From NCBI RefSeq assembly GCF_002119765.1, contig NZ_CP021112.1, positions 1,482,501-1,546,500 on the forward strand: a stretch of DNA of 64,000 nt. Direction: 5' to 3'. The translations under genes and the position numbers were made by a program. Under the pieces are notes generated by a model, which worked only from the letters and a program-made list of their open reading frames with translations, had not been told where the DNA came from and did not search any database. The DNA comes from Pseudorhodoplanes sinuspersici. Lineage in GTDB: Bacteria > Pseudomonadota > Alphaproteobacteria > Rhizobiales > Xanthobacteraceae. Each line of letters opens with the position of its first letter. Position 1 is the stretch's first letter. This document shows positions 41,767-50,309 of the stretch, piece by piece.

Positions 41767-42198
41767 ATGGATCGGGAGATGAACATGAACGGCAACGGTT
41801 TCGATATCCGGCTGCTGGGCACCAGCGGCATCGAAGATCATCACGCGCATCTGCTGCGGCTCGATTATCTCGACCGATGTCTGTTTTTCTCCGTCGGCAA
41901 TGACGATCGCGCCGTGGACGCGCATTGCCTGCGGCTGATGTCCGCGCAAGCGATCCTGATCGGCGCCTATGATAATGGCCGCATGCGCGCCAGCATCGAG
42001 ATCGTGCCCGATCGCGACGGCCGCCGTGGTCAGGCGACGCTCATCGCCGAAGCCGATTATCAATCCGATGAACTGGCTGACGCGATGCTGTCGCGCGCCA
42101 GGGACGAAGCCGCCAAGCACGGTCTCGGCAAACTCGACTTCGTCGGCATGACCGGCACGCCACAGACCATTCGCAATCAGATGGCGCGCTTCGCCTGA
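41767..42198 (+). CDS. GNAT-like protein lacking the acetyl-CoA loop
   Basis: A 143-residue protein (start ATG 41767; ATG 41785 is better spaced from GGGAG). The order HLLRLDYLDRCLFFSVGNDDRAV then ILIGAYDNGRMRASIEIVPD resembles the start of the upstream GNAT protein (HLLRLDTESRTRRFGGGVSDD then VDGMLRGAAELRP). However, the Q/RxxGxG acetyl-CoA loop is replaced by EADYQSDELADAMLSRARDE. It is likely a non-catalytic paralogue. Its 3' end overlaps thpR on the other strand by 22 bases. Confidence 0.7.
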   Translation: MDREMNMNGNGFDIRLLGTSGIEDHHAHLLRLDYLDRCLFFSVGNDDRAVDAHCLRLMSAQAILIGAYDNGRMRASIEIVPDRDGRRGQATLIAEADYQSDELADAMLSRARDEAAKHGLGKLDFVGMTGTPQTIRNQMARFA

Positions 42199-42734
42199 AA
42201 CGTCTGCAGCGGATAGGCTTCCTCGACCACGTAAGGGCCACCGCCGACCGAGGCGCGCGAGGAATAGAGCACAAAACGCTCGACGCGGAACGGAGCCGAG
42301 CGGAACGAGCCGCGCTCGCTGAGATAATCGGCCACCTGTCGGCTCGAAGAATCGCGCAAGCGCGCAAGCGTCACATGCGGCGTGTATTTGCGCCCTTCCG
42401 GCTCGAGCCCGACACGCTGCATCATCCTTTCATGTTCCGCCTGCAATTCCATCAGCGACGATGATGGCGCGACATTGGCAACAACAGCACGCGGCTTCTT
42501 GCCGCCGAAGGATGACACGCCTTCAAGCCGCAATTCGAACGGTGACCGGCTGACCCGATCCAGCATCGACGCGACATCCTGCGCGAAAGTGACGTCGATG
42601 TCGCCGATGAACCGCAGGGTGAGATGATAATTTTCAGCATCGATCCAGCGAGCGCCCGGCAGCCCGCCGCGCAGGAATGTCAGCATTTGCGCGACATCAG
42701 CGGGAATCTCGATCGCGGTGAAAAGGCGCGGCAT
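42177..42734 (-). CDS. thpR: RNA 2',3'-cyclic phosphodiesterase (2H family)
   Basis: ThpR opens 2',3'-cyclic phosphate ends of RNA; it was first described as a 2'-5' RNA ligase. The 185-residue protein has both HxT motifs: HLTLRFIGDI near residue 42 and HVTLARLRD near 128. The N-terminus MPRLFTAIEIPADVA is typical. It overlaps the convergent GNAT-like gene by 22 bases at the 3' ends. Confidence 0.93.
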   Translation of the reverse strand: MPRLFTAIEIPADVAQMLTFLRGGLPGARWIDAENYHLTLRFIGDIDVTFAQDVASMLDRVSRSPFELRLEGVSSFGGKKPRAVVANVAPSSSLMELQAEHERMMQRVGLEPEGRKYTPHVTLARLRDSSSRQVADYLSERGSFRSAPFRVERFVLYSSRASVGGGPYVVEEAYPLQTFQAKRAI

Positions 42735-42851
42735 CGAGGACCTCCCAATTCTGTACGCCCTTCTGGACGTGACAATTGCATGACGATTCAGTCTACGCCC
42801 TCATAGTTGAGGGGATTCTTTCAACTTCCGCAAGAGGCGTTCGGCATCATC

Positions 42852-43529
42852 TCAGCTTCGACTTTTGTTACGACCTAAACGTGCGATTAATTCTTCTACC
42901 TTCGGCATAATGCCAGCGACGATGGCGTCCACGCCGGCGGCATTCGGGTGCAGACCATCGCGCAGCGCCAGCTTTGCTTGCGTCGCCACTCCATCCAGAA
43001 AAAATGGATAAAAGACGACATCATATTTTCGAGTCAGATCATCGAAGATCGATTCGAAGCCGCGCGCATACTCGCCGCCGAGATTGGGCGCGGCGCGCAT
43101 GCCACACAGAAGCACGGCGATATTACGTTCCTTCAGCTTTGCCAGAATCGAATCGAGCGCCGCTCGCGTCACCTTCGGATCGATGCCACGCAGCATGTCG
43201 TTGGCGCCAAGTTCAAGGATCACCGCATCAGTGCCGTCGGGAATCGACCAGTCGATCCGGGACAGACCGCCCGACGCCGTGTCGCCGGACACACCCGCAT
43301 TCTCGATCTCGACATTGATCCCCTTGGCTTTCAGCGCGCGTTCGAGTTTGGCCGGAAAGGCATCCTGAGCGGGAAGGCCATAACCCGCCGTAAGGGAATC
43401 GCCGAAAGCCACAATCTTGAGAGGCACGTCCGGAGACAGTGGCTGCGCCGCCACAGGCGCAATCCAAAGAGCTGCGGCAAAAACGAGCAGCATCGCCGCA
43501 AAAAGCCGGACGCTATGGATTAAGCCCAT
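42852..43529 (-). CDS. SGNH/GDSL arylesterase (TesA-like)
   Basis: A 225-residue exported hydrolase from ATG 43529, with a signal peptide of about 28 residues (ends APVAAQ). The catalytic Ser is in VAFGDSLTAGYGLP, the oxyanion Gly/Asn are in NAGVSGDT and LGANDMLRG, and Asp/His are in DGLHPNAAG. Members hydrolyse acyl esters, lysophospholipids or acyl-CoA in the periplasm. It is divergent from an ABC transporter pair, matching the tesA/ybbA-ybbP arrangement of other proteobacteria. Confidence 0.92.
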   Translation of the reverse strand: MGLIHSVRLFAAMLLVFAAALWIAPVAAQPLSPDVPLKIVAFGDSLTAGYGLPAQDAFPAKLERALKAKGINVEIENAGVSGDTASGGLSRIDWSIPDGTDAVILELGANDMLRGIDPKVTRAALDSILAKLKERNIAVLLCGMRAAPNLGGEYARGFESIFDDLTRKYDVVFYPFFLDGVATQAKLALRDGLHPNAAGVDAIVAGIMPKVEELIARLGRNKSRS

Positions 43530-43599
43530 TGCCGCCCCATATGACTGCCGCCGGACAAGACGTGAATTCGCCACACCGCCCTGCAACTCAAGCCGTTCC

Positions 43600-44340
43600 A
43601 TGAAAACACCATCTCCCGCCACTGTCCCCGCCGTTACCTTGTCCGGGGTCAATCTTTCGCTCGGGCAAGGCGCCGCGCGCGTTCACATCCTCAAGGACAT
43701 CAATCTGGCGATTGGCCGCGGCGAGGCAATAGGCCTTGTTGGTCCGTCCGGATCCGGAAAATCGACGCTGCTGATGGTGCTGGCAGGGCTCGAGCGGACC
43801 GACACCGGCTCGATTACGGTCGCCGGCGAGGACCTGACCAAGCTCGACGAAGATGCGCTCGCGCGTTTCCGCGGGCGCAATGTCGGCATCGTGTTTCAAT
43901 CCTTCCATCTCATTCCAACCATGACCGCACTGGAAAATGTCGCGGTGCCGCTTGAGCTGGCCGGCGTGCCGGATGCGCATGAACGTGCTGCGAAAGAACT
44001 CGCCGGCGTCGGGCTGAAGGAACGCCTCTCGCATTATCCCGCCCAGTTATCAGGCGGTGAACAACAGCGTGTCGCCCTTGCACGTGCTCTTGCACCCAAT
44101 CCCGCCATTCTCGTGGCCGACGAGCCGACCGGCAATCTCGATGACAAGACCGGCAGCCAGGTGGTCGAGCTGCTGTTCAAGGGTCATGTCGAACGCGGCA
44201 TGACCCTTATCCTTGTGACTCACGATCCCTCGCTTGCGCGACGCTGTGCACGTGTCGTTCGTCTGCGCTCCGGACGCATCGAAAGCGAAGCAACCGGCGA
44301 ACCCGACGGCAAAAGTGTCCGCGAGGCGGCACGCGCATGA
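43600..44340 (+). CDS. ABC transporter ATP-binding protein (YbbA/LolD type)
   Basis: A 246-residue ATPase from ATG 43600. The Walker A is [11 protein letters not shown], the Q-loop [16 protein letters not shown], the signature [15 protein letters not shown] and Walker [13 protein letters not shown], typical of the MacB/LolD/FtsE group. It overlaps the permease gene by four bases (ATGA). With the divergent TesA-like esterase it forms the conserved ybbA-ybbP-tesA cluster, thought to extrude lipids or other hydrophobic compounds from the inner membrane; the substrate is not established. Confidence 0.94.
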   Translation: MKTPSPATVPAVTLSGVNLSLGQGAARVHILKDINLAIGRGEAIGLVGPSGSGKSTLLMVLAGLERTDTGSITVAGEDLTKLDEDALARFRGRNVGIVFQSFHLIPTMTALENVAVPLELAGVPDAHERAAKELAGVGLKERLSHYPAQLSGGEQQRVALARALAPNPAILVADEPTGNLDDKTGSQVVELLFKGHVERGMTLILVTHDPSLARRCARVVRLRSGRIESEATGEPDGKSVREAARA

Positions 44341-46907
44341 GTCTCGTCGCCAATCCGCCGCGTGCGAACGCATGGTCGGTGCCGCTGCGCTTTGCCCTGC
44401 GTGAATTGCGTGGCGGTCTGCACGGATTTTACGTGCTTGTTTTCTGCATCGCGCTCGGTGTGATGGCGATTGCCGGTGTCGGTTCGTTCGCCGAAAGTCT
44501 TGCCGGCGGTCTTGCCCGTGAAGGCCGCACCATTCTTGGTGGCGACGTTTCATTCTCGCTCATTCACCGTGAGGCGAATGCCGATGAGCGGGCCTTCCTT
44601 GACAAAAGCGGGCGGGTATCGACTGCCGCCACGATGCGGGCGATGGCGCGCACCGCCGACCAGCGCAGTGCCCTGGTGGAAATAAAGGCGGTGGATTCAG
44701 TCTACCCGCTCTACGGCCATGTCGCGCTTGATCCGGCACTTCCGTTGCCTGATGCAATGACCGAGCGCAACGGCGTGTTCGGCGCGGTGGTCGACGTTGC
44801 GCTGCTGACGCGGCTCGATCTGAAAGTCGGCGATCGGATCGACATCGGCAAAGCACCGATCGAAATCCGCGCCGTATTGCGCAGCGAGCCCGACAAGCTG
44901 GCGGGCGGCATCGGTTTCGGACCCCGCTTACTCATGAGCATCGATGCGCTGCGCGCCACCGATCTGTTGCAGCCCGGCAGTCTCGTGCGATGGATGTACC
45001 GCGTCCAGCTCGACCAGAATGACGCCAGCGATCGACCCGTTAAAGCCCTGATCGATGCGGCTGAGAAGGAATTTCCCGATGCCGGCTGGGAAATCCGCTC
45101 GCGCGACAATGCCTCGCCGCAGCTCGAACGCAATATCGAACGCTTCACGCAATTCCTGACTCTCGTCGGATTGACAGCTCTGCTGGTTGGCGGTGTCGGC
45201 GTGGCCAATGCGGTCCGCGCACATCTCGAACGCCGGCGTGACACCATCGCCACCATGAAATCGCTCGGCGCAACGGGCGGTCGCGTCTTTGTGATTTATC
45301 TCGTTCAGGTGATGGTGATTGCCGCCATCGGCACGGCGATTGGCCTTGTGATCGGCGCGGCCTTGCCATTCGCGATCGCCGCGGCCTTTGGCCAGATCCT
45401 GCCGCTGCCGATCGACCCGGCGTTGCAGCCGACGCAGCTTGCCCTCGCCGCTTTGTTCGGATTGCTGACCGCGCTCGCTTTCGCGTTATGGCCGCTCGGC
45501 CGCGCGCACGATATTCCGGTCTCGGCTCTGTTTCGCGATGCCGTCAGCGGTCTTCGCGGCTGGCCGCGCAAATCGTATTTCATCGCCGCTGCGGCGGTGA
45601 CGATCGTGCTCGCCGGGCTTTCGATCCTGCTTGCGTACGACAAGCGCATCGCCACGATTTTCGTTGGATCCGCCGCAGTCACTTTTGTGATGCTCTACCT
45701 GATCGCGATGGCGATCATGTGGATCGCGGCGAAATTGCCTCGCGCCAGGTCAACCGCGCTGCGACTGGCTGTTGCAAATATCCATCGTCCAGGCGCGCTG
45801 ACACCGTCGGTTGTGCTATCGCTCGGTCTGGGTGTCGCTGTGCTCGTCATCGTGGTACAAATCGACGGTAATCTGCGGCGGCAATTCCAGGAGGCATTGC
45901 CGGACAAATCGCCAGCCTTCTTCTTCGTCGATATCCAGAACAACGACGCAACGCGGTTTGATGATTTCATCCGCAAGGAAGCGCCGGATGCTAAGGTGGA
46001 TCGTGTGCCGATGCTGCGCGGGCGGATCACGGCGGCTAACGGCACGAAAGCCGAGGACCTGAAGCCGACGGCGCAAGCCGCCTGGGCTTTGCAGAGTGAC
46101 CGCGGCATTACTTATGCGACAAGTATTCCGGCCGGCTCGCGCGTCGTCGAAGGCGAATGGTGGCCGGCGGACTATGCGGGACCACCGCTCCTCTCGATGG
46201 AAAAACGGATTGCCGACGGGCTTGGTCTGAAGGTCGGCGACACGCTGACCGTCAATGTCCTTGGCCGCAACATCACCGCCCGGATCGCCAATCTGCGCGT
46301 GGTCGATTGGCAAAGCCTCGGCATCAATTTCGTGCTGGTCTATTCACCGAATACATTTCGCGGCGCGCCGCATACGCATATTGCAACGCTGACCTTCGCC
46401 AAGGACACAACTGCGCAACAAGACGCTGTGATCCTGCGCGACGTGGCCGCGGCATTTCCCGGCGTCACCACTGTGCGGGTGAAAGACGCACTCGAAGCGG
46501 TGGGCTCGGTCGTCAACAACCTCGTGCTTGGTATTCGTGGCGCCAGCCTGATCACGCTGATCGCGGCCGCCCTGGTGCTCGCCGGCGCCCTCGCCGCCAG
46601 TCACCGCAATCGCGTCTATGATGCCATCATCTTGAAGACGCTTGGCGCCACACGCGGCAAGCTGATCGCCGCTTACGGACTTGAATATACGCTGTTGGGA
46701 CTTGCCACCGGGCTGTTCGGCGTCGCTGCCGGTTCGCTCGCCGCATGGCTGGTCGTCACGCGGGTGATGAACCTGTCATTTGTGTGGCTGCCAATTCCGG
46801 CGCTGATTTCAGCGCTGGTCGCGCTTGCCGTTACCATCATCTTCGGCCTCGCCGGCACCTTTACCGCACTGGGACAAAAGCCGGCTTCGGTCCTACGAAA
46901 CCTGTAA
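44337..46907 (+). CDS. ABC transporter permease (YbbP-like, two FtsX domains)
   Basis: An 856-residue inner-membrane protein. One helix lies at about 28-48, an extracytoplasmic domain follows, then a first FtsX-type set of helices (about 265-420), central helices (about 425-510), a second periplasmic domain (about 520-720) and a last FtsX set (about 725-850, GASLITLIAAALVLAGALAA). The motif GVANAVRAHLERRRDTIATM and its repeat ASHRNRVYDAIILKTLGATRG mark the two halves. It works with the ATPase encoded just upstream and overlapping it. Confidence 0.93.
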   Translation: MSLVANPPRANAWSVPLRFALRELRGGLHGFYVLVFCIALGVMAIAGVGSFAESLAGGLAREGRTILGGDVSFSLIHREANADERAFLDKSGRVSTAATMRAMARTADQRSALVEIKAVDSVYPLYGHVALDPALPLPDAMTERNGVFGAVVDVALLTRLDLKVGDRIDIGKAPIEIRAVLRSEPDKLAGGIGFGPRLLMSIDALRATDLLQPGSLVRWMYRVQLDQNDASDRPVKALIDAAEKEFPDAGWEIRSRDNASPQLERNIERFTQFLTLVGLTALLVGGVGVANAVRAHLERRRDTIATMKSLGATGGRVFVIYLVQVMVIAAIGTAIGLVIGAALPFAIAAAFGQILPLPIDPALQPTQLALAALFGLLTALAFALWPLGRAHDIPVSALFRDAVSGLRGWPRKSYFIAAAAVTIVLAGLSILLAYDKRIATIFVGSAAVTFVMLYLIAMAIMWIAAKLPRARSTALRLAVANIHRPGALTPSVVLSLGLGVAVLVIVVQIDGNLRRQFQEALPDKSPAFFFVDIQNNDATRFDDFIRKEAPDAKVDRVPMLRGRITAANGTKAEDLKPTAQAAWALQSDRGITYATSIPAGSRVVEGEWWPADYAGPPLLSMEKRIADGLGLKVGDTLTVNVLGRNITARIANLRVVDWQSLGINFVLVYSPNTFRGAPHTHIATLTFAKDTTAQQDAVILRDVAAAFPGVTTVRVKDALEAVGSVVNNLVLGIRGASLITLIAAALVLAGALAASHRNRVYDAIILKTLGATRGKLIAAYGLEYTLLGLATGLFGVAAGSLAAWLVVTRVMNLSFVWLPIPALISALVALAVTIIFGLAGTFTALGQKPASVLRNL

Positions 46908-46974
46908 CGCGACATTCAGCCGCGTCGATGGGTCCAAACTGCGACGTTGGCGACAGATTATTTTTACTCCAAAT

Positions 46975-47040
46975 CGGTGTAGCTTCCTGCAGCTTCGCCA
47001 GGAAGCGTACCGCGCGATGCGCGCGACGTTGTGGGCGATA
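46975..47040 (+). promoter_or_regulatory. Structured leader candidate upstream of the first Bax-inhibitor-1 gene
   Basis: Upstream of the ATG at 47069 are two hairpins: GCTTCCTG/CAGGAAGC (46982-47006) and CGCGC-GAT-GCGCG (47011-47023). The sequence GCGACGTTG occurs both at 46941 and at 47023. A conserved RNA called the ybhL leader is known before this gene family in alphaproteobacteria, so this may be a member. I cannot confirm the match without a covariance model. Confidence 0.4.
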
Positions 47041-47068
47041 AATCTTGGGCGACAACAATAGGAGTTCG

Positions 47069-47887
47069 ATGATGTCGGACTTTAATCGGAACGCGGCCGC
47101 TTACGACCGGACCGCAGGACGCGTGACCCCTGCCATAGACCAGGGCCTGCGCTCCTACATGCTGCACATTTACAATTACATGGCGCTCGGCCTTGCCATT
47201 ACCGGCCTGGCCGCGCTCGGCATCTACATGCTGTCGATCACCGGCGATGCGGCCTCGGCGGCGAAGGTGCTCCGCAACGGCGCCGAAGTGCCGGCAGCAA
47301 TCCGCAGCGGCATGTTCCTTACGCCGCTTGGCTATGCCCTGTTCCTCAGCCCGCTGAAATGGGTGGTGATGCTGTCGCCGCTGGCGCTGGTCTTCGTCAT
47401 CAGCTTCGGGGTGGAGCGTTTCCGCCCGGCCACGGCGCAATTGCTGTTCTGGGCGTTCGCCGCGCTGATGGGCATTTCACTCAGCTCGATCTTCATGGTG
47501 TTCACCCACACCTCGATCACCCGCGTGTTCTTTATCACGGCGGCAACCTTCGGTGCGCTGAGCCTGTGGGGATACACGACGCAGCGGGATATCTCCGGCT
47601 GGGGTTCGTTCCTGTTCATGGGCCTGATCGGCGTCATTCTTGGAGCGCTGGTCAATTTGATCTGGCCCAATGGCATGCTGCAATTCGTCGTGTCGATCGT
47701 CGGCGTGCTGGTCTTCGCCGGCCTCACCGCCTACGACACCCAGCGGTTGAAGAACGAATACGTCTACGGCCAGATGGAAGGCGACACCCGGGAGCGTTCG
47801 GCGATCATGGGCGCGCTGTCGCTGTACCTGAACTTCATCAACCTGTTCACGCTCCTGCTGCAACTTCTCGGCCAGCGCGAGGAATAG
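47069..47887 (+). CDS. Bax inhibitor-1 / YbhL family membrane protein, copy 1
   Basis: A 272-residue protein with about seven membrane helices (from residue 30 to the end), starting at ATG 47069 behind AATAGGAG. The family motif SITRVFFITAATFGALSLWG and AGLTAYDTQRLKNEY, with its conserved Asp, are present, as is the C-terminal SLYLNFINLFTLLLQLLG. Members form pH-gated calcium leak channels or modulate membrane proteases in characterised cases. A second copy follows as a separate unit. Confidence 0.93.
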   Translation: MMSDFNRNAAAYDRTAGRVTPAIDQGLRSYMLHIYNYMALGLAITGLAALGIYMLSITGDAASAAKVLRNGAEVPAAIRSGMFLTPLGYALFLSPLKWVVMLSPLALVFVISFGVERFRPATAQLLFWAFAALMGISLSSIFMVFTHTSITRVFFITAATFGALSLWGYTTQRDISGWGSFLFMGLIGVILGALVNLIWPNGMLQFVVSIVGVLVFAGLTAYDTQRLKNEYVYGQMEGDTRERSAIMGALSLYLNFINLFTLLLQLLGQREE

Positions 47888-47953
47888 GCATGACGGAGAC
47901 GTAACAGCCGGTCTGTCCGCCTCCAAAACGATTAATATTGCCGAAATTTAATA

Positions 47954-47980
47954 GGCCCCGGCTGGTTCCGGGGCCTTTTG
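47954..47980 (+). terminator. Rho-independent terminator between the two Bax-inhibitor-1 genes
   Basis: GGCCCCGG/CCGGGGCC, an 8-bp perfect stem with a 6-base loop, is followed by TTTT. It lies 67 bases after the first gene, so the second has its own promoter. Confidence 0.88.
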
Positions 47981-48100
47981 CTTGAGCGGGAACTGCTGGA
48001 AACCGTTCGTGCCGTCCATTACATTACGGGCGACCCGGCTGCCGGATTTCCGGCGGCCAGACCGGCCCGGCGGTATCCGGGCGTTCGAGAGGGAATTCCA

Positions 48101-48859
48101 ATGTCGGATTTCGACCGGAATGTCGCCGCCCGGGGCGGTTACGCGGACCGCGCCGTCGCCTACGATGCCGGCCTGCGCGCGCACATGATCCGCGTCTATA
48201 ACTACATGGCCTCCGCCGTCGCTTTGACCGGCGTTGTGGCCTATCTGACTTTTCAGATGGCTGTCGTGACCAACGACGCGGGCGCGATCACATCACTGAC
48301 GCCGCTCGGCCAGTTCATGTTCGGCGGCATGTTCATGTGGGTGCTGATGCTGGCGCCGCTGGCCTTGGTGTTCTTCCTAAGCTTCCGCATCCAGACCCTG
48401 GACGCCGGAACGGCACGGCTGCTGTTCTTTGTCTATGCCGCGCTTCTTGGTCTGTCGCTTGCGACCATCTTCATGGCCTATACCGCCACATCGATCTCGC
48501 GCGTGTTCTTCATCTCCGCCGCCGCCTTCGGTGCACTGAGCCTCTATGGATACACGACACAGCGTGACCTGTCGGGCATGGGCTCGTTCATGATCATGGG
48601 TCTGATCGGCATCATCATCGCGAGCCTCGTCAACCTGTTCCTGAAGTCGAGCGGCCTCGACTGGGCGATCTCGGTGATCGGCGTCCTTGTCTTCGCCGGC
48701 CTGACCGCCTGGGATACGCAGAAGATCAAGGAGATGTATGACGGGAACGATGACAGCCAGTCCGCCGGACGCAAGGCGGTGATGGGCGCGCTGTCCCTGT
48801 ACCTCGACTTCATCAACCTGTTCCTGATGCTGCTGCGTCTGGCAGGCGACCGCCGCTAA
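48101..48859 (+). CDS. Bax inhibitor-1 / YbhL family membrane protein, copy 2
   Basis: A 252-residue paralogue of the preceding protein, starting MSDFDRNVAARGGYADRAV at ATG 48101 behind GAGAGGGA. The frame is open upstream to 47978, but that part covers the terminator region. It shares SISRVFFISAAAFGALSLYG, the DTQKIKEMYDG loop and SLYLDFINLFLMLLRL with copy 1. A tandem duplication with divergence and separate terminators suggests separate regulation. Confidence 0.92.
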   Translation: MSDFDRNVAARGGYADRAVAYDAGLRAHMIRVYNYMASAVALTGVVAYLTFQMAVVTNDAGAITSLTPLGQFMFGGMFMWVLMLAPLALVFFLSFRIQTLDAGTARLLFFVYAALLGLSLATIFMAYTATSISRVFFISAAAFGALSLYGYTTQRDLSGMGSFMIMGLIGIIIASLVNLFLKSSGLDWAISVIGVLVFAGLTAWDTQKIKEMYDGNDDSQSAGRKAVMGALSLYLDFINLFLMLLRLAGDRR

Positions 48860-48883
48860 CGCGAGCATTGGCCCAAGTGATAC

Positions 48884-48923
48884 GACAACGCCCCGGTCCA
48901 AAAGCCGGGGCGTTGTCTTTTGT
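48884..48923 (+). terminator. Rho-independent terminator after the second Bax-inhibitor-1 gene
   Basis: A 13-bp perfect stem (GACAACGCCCCGG and complement) with an 8-base loop is followed by TTTT; it lies 24 bases after the stop. Confidence 0.9.
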
Positions 48924-48947
48924 ACTCCTAACCCCTGCTGAAACTTC

Positions 48948-49475
48948 ATGTCTCCTGCCGTTATCATCCGCACCGCCACGCCCGCCGATATCGATGACAT
49001 CACCGCAATCTACGCCCACGCCGTAGAGCACGGCACCGCCTCCTTCGAGATCGAGCCGCCGACCATCGCGGAAATGGCGATGCGTCAGAAAAATTTGCTG
49101 GATGGCGGCTTTCCCTACCTCGTCGCTGATGTGGGCGGTACCGTAGCGGGTTATGCCTATGCCGGGCCGTATCGGCCGCGCATCGCTTACCGTCACACCG
49201 TCGAGGACAGCGTCTATGTCAGTCCGCGTGCCACACGCCGCGGGATCGGTCGCTTGCTTTTGACGGAACTGATGACAAGGTCGGAAGCGTGCGGCTTTCG
49301 CCAGGTGGTCGCGGTGATCGGCGATTCGCAGCAGACCGCATCGATTGAATTGCACCGGAGCCTTGGATTTTCGCCGGTTGGGACGCTTAAAAACATTGGC
49401 TTTAAGCACGGACGCTGGCTCGACACCGTGCTCATGCAGCGCCCGCTCGGTCAGGGCGCGGACGCTCCGCCGTAA
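48948..49475 (+). CDS. PAT-type GNAT acetyltransferase (phosphinothricin/methionine sulfone N-acetyltransferase-like)
   Basis: A 175-residue GNAT enzyme. The acetyl-CoA motif is VSPRATRRGIGRLLLTELM, and the family-specific run VEHGTASFEIEPPTIAEMA, GYAYAGPYRPRIAYRHTVEDS and GFKHGRWLDTVLMQRPLG matches the PAT/MnaT group. These acetylate phosphinothricin, methionine sulfone or methionine sulfoximine; the physiological substrate is usually unclear. It starts 24 bases after the terminator of the Bax-inhibitor gene and so must have a promoter overlapping that hairpin. Confidence 0.92.
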   Translation: MSPAVIIRTATPADIDDITAIYAHAVEHGTASFEIEPPTIAEMAMRQKNLLDGGFPYLVADVGGTVAGYAYAGPYRPRIAYRHTVEDSVYVSPRATRRGIGRLLLTELMTRSEACGFRQVVAVIGDSQQTASIELHRSLGFSPVGTLKNIGFKHGRWLDTVLMQRPLGQGADAPP

Positions 49476-49481
49476 TTGCCG

Positions 49482-49856
49482 TCAGACGGCGACCAGACTG
49501 AGCTTCTTGTCGAAGACCCGCAAAACGCGTTCAAGTTCGTGACCGCGGCGCATGATCAACCCCGTCGCAGAAATCACACTATAAGCACCCTGCCGGCGTG
49601 CCAGTTTCGGATCCTTTTCGATGCGATAGAGCGGCACTTCCGAGGCACGGCGAAACACCGAAAATACGGCGCGGTCTTTTGTGAAATCGATGGCGTAATC
49701 GCGCCATTCGCCTTCGGCGACTTTACGGCCATAGACATTCAGGATGCGGTCGAGTTCGCGACGATCGAATTTCACGTGACTGACCGGTGCGGGCGCCGAC
49801 GCAGCAACTGCGCCCGCGCGTGGCTGGCTGGGTTCGGTTTCGCCCGTTAAGCTCAT
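49482..49856 (-). CDS. DUF2794 domain protein
   Basis: A 124-residue cytosolic protein from ATG 49856 behind GGAAGGAGGTGCCC, a near-perfect ribosome-binding site that favours it over GTG 49862. After a disordered proline/alanine-rich 25 residues comes the conserved core FDRRELDRILNVYGRKVAEG, EWRDYAIDF and RIEKDPKLARRQGAYSVIS. The family is restricted mainly to alphaproteobacteria and has no assigned function. It is convergent with the acetyltransferase, 6 bases apart. Confidence 0.9.
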   Translation of the reverse strand: MSLTGETEPSQPRAGAVAASAPAPVSHVKFDRRELDRILNVYGRKVAEGEWRDYAIDFTKDRAVFSVFRRASEVPLYRIEKDPKLARRQGAYSVISATGLIMRRGHELERVLRVFDKKLSLVAV

Positions 49857-50059
49857 GGGCACCTCCTTCCTTCCTGTTTCGTGACAAGTTTATGATTGCC
49901 CTTGCGGCGTCGCGCCGCAAGACCCCTCATACGCATCAAAGCGCGGGTATCACGAAAAGAAAAATGCATGGCAATTCAAACGTGTGATGCGATAACGCGG
50001 GGTCACGGCTTCGTGCAACGGACCACAATAAGGCCCAATTTCGGTCCTGCACTCGCCCC

Positions 50060-50215
50060 TATAGACTGCAAGATGTAGAGCTTACGACCCGGTCCGGAAG
50101 AGCTTCGGATTCCTCAGCCCCCAGCCCCCCGGGGTTCAACGGATCGGGTCAATTCTACCGCGTACGGTTCAATCCCCAATTGCTTCAAGGCCGGCTTCCG
50201 CCGGCCTTTTTTTAT
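50060..50215 (+). ncRNA. Candidate small RNA ending in a strong terminator
   Basis: Between DUF2794 (49856) and DUF1223 (50310) no gene is evident on either strand, but the plus strand shows ordered structure. GACCCG (50086-50091) pairs with CGGGTC (50145-50150). Inside lie a TCCGGAAG/CTTCGGA hairpin and a CCCC/GGGG pairing, and a terminator ends the unit at 50187-50215. A TATAGA-like -10 lies near 50060. The start is a guess; no family is recognised. The remaining sequence, 49857-50059, shows nothing supportable. Confidence 0.45.
50187..50215 (+). terminator. Rho-independent terminator in the DUF2794/DUF1223 gap
   Basis: AAGGCCGGC-TTCC-GCCGGCC followed by TTTTTTT. It is a plus-strand terminator with no protein-coding gene upstream on that strand nearer than 49475, which is the main reason to suspect a small RNA here. 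Confidence 0.85.
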
Positions 50216-50250
50216 TCTGCAATTTTTTGGATACGCTATTAGAGAAACAT

Positions 50251-50309
50251 CTAAAGCGTTTTCGAGCGAAGTGGGCACCGGTTCGCGTGAAGAAAACGCG
50301 TCAAAACAT
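50251..50309. repeat. Dispersed intergenic repeat, Hyphomicrobiales type
   Basis: The element contains AAAGCGTTTTCGAGCGAAGT, CACCGGTTCGCGTGAAGAAA and ACGCGTCAAAAC, the hallmark pieces of a short repeat found many times in rhizobial genomes. GCGTTTTC and GAAAACGC form its outer pairing. It abuts the DUF1223 stop codon. Confidence 0.8.

Noticed and set aside
50089-50130. SRP (4.5S) RNA, because of GGTCCGGAAG
   Set aside because: The following GGAAGCAGC and GGGC parts of the conserved SRP loop are missing.
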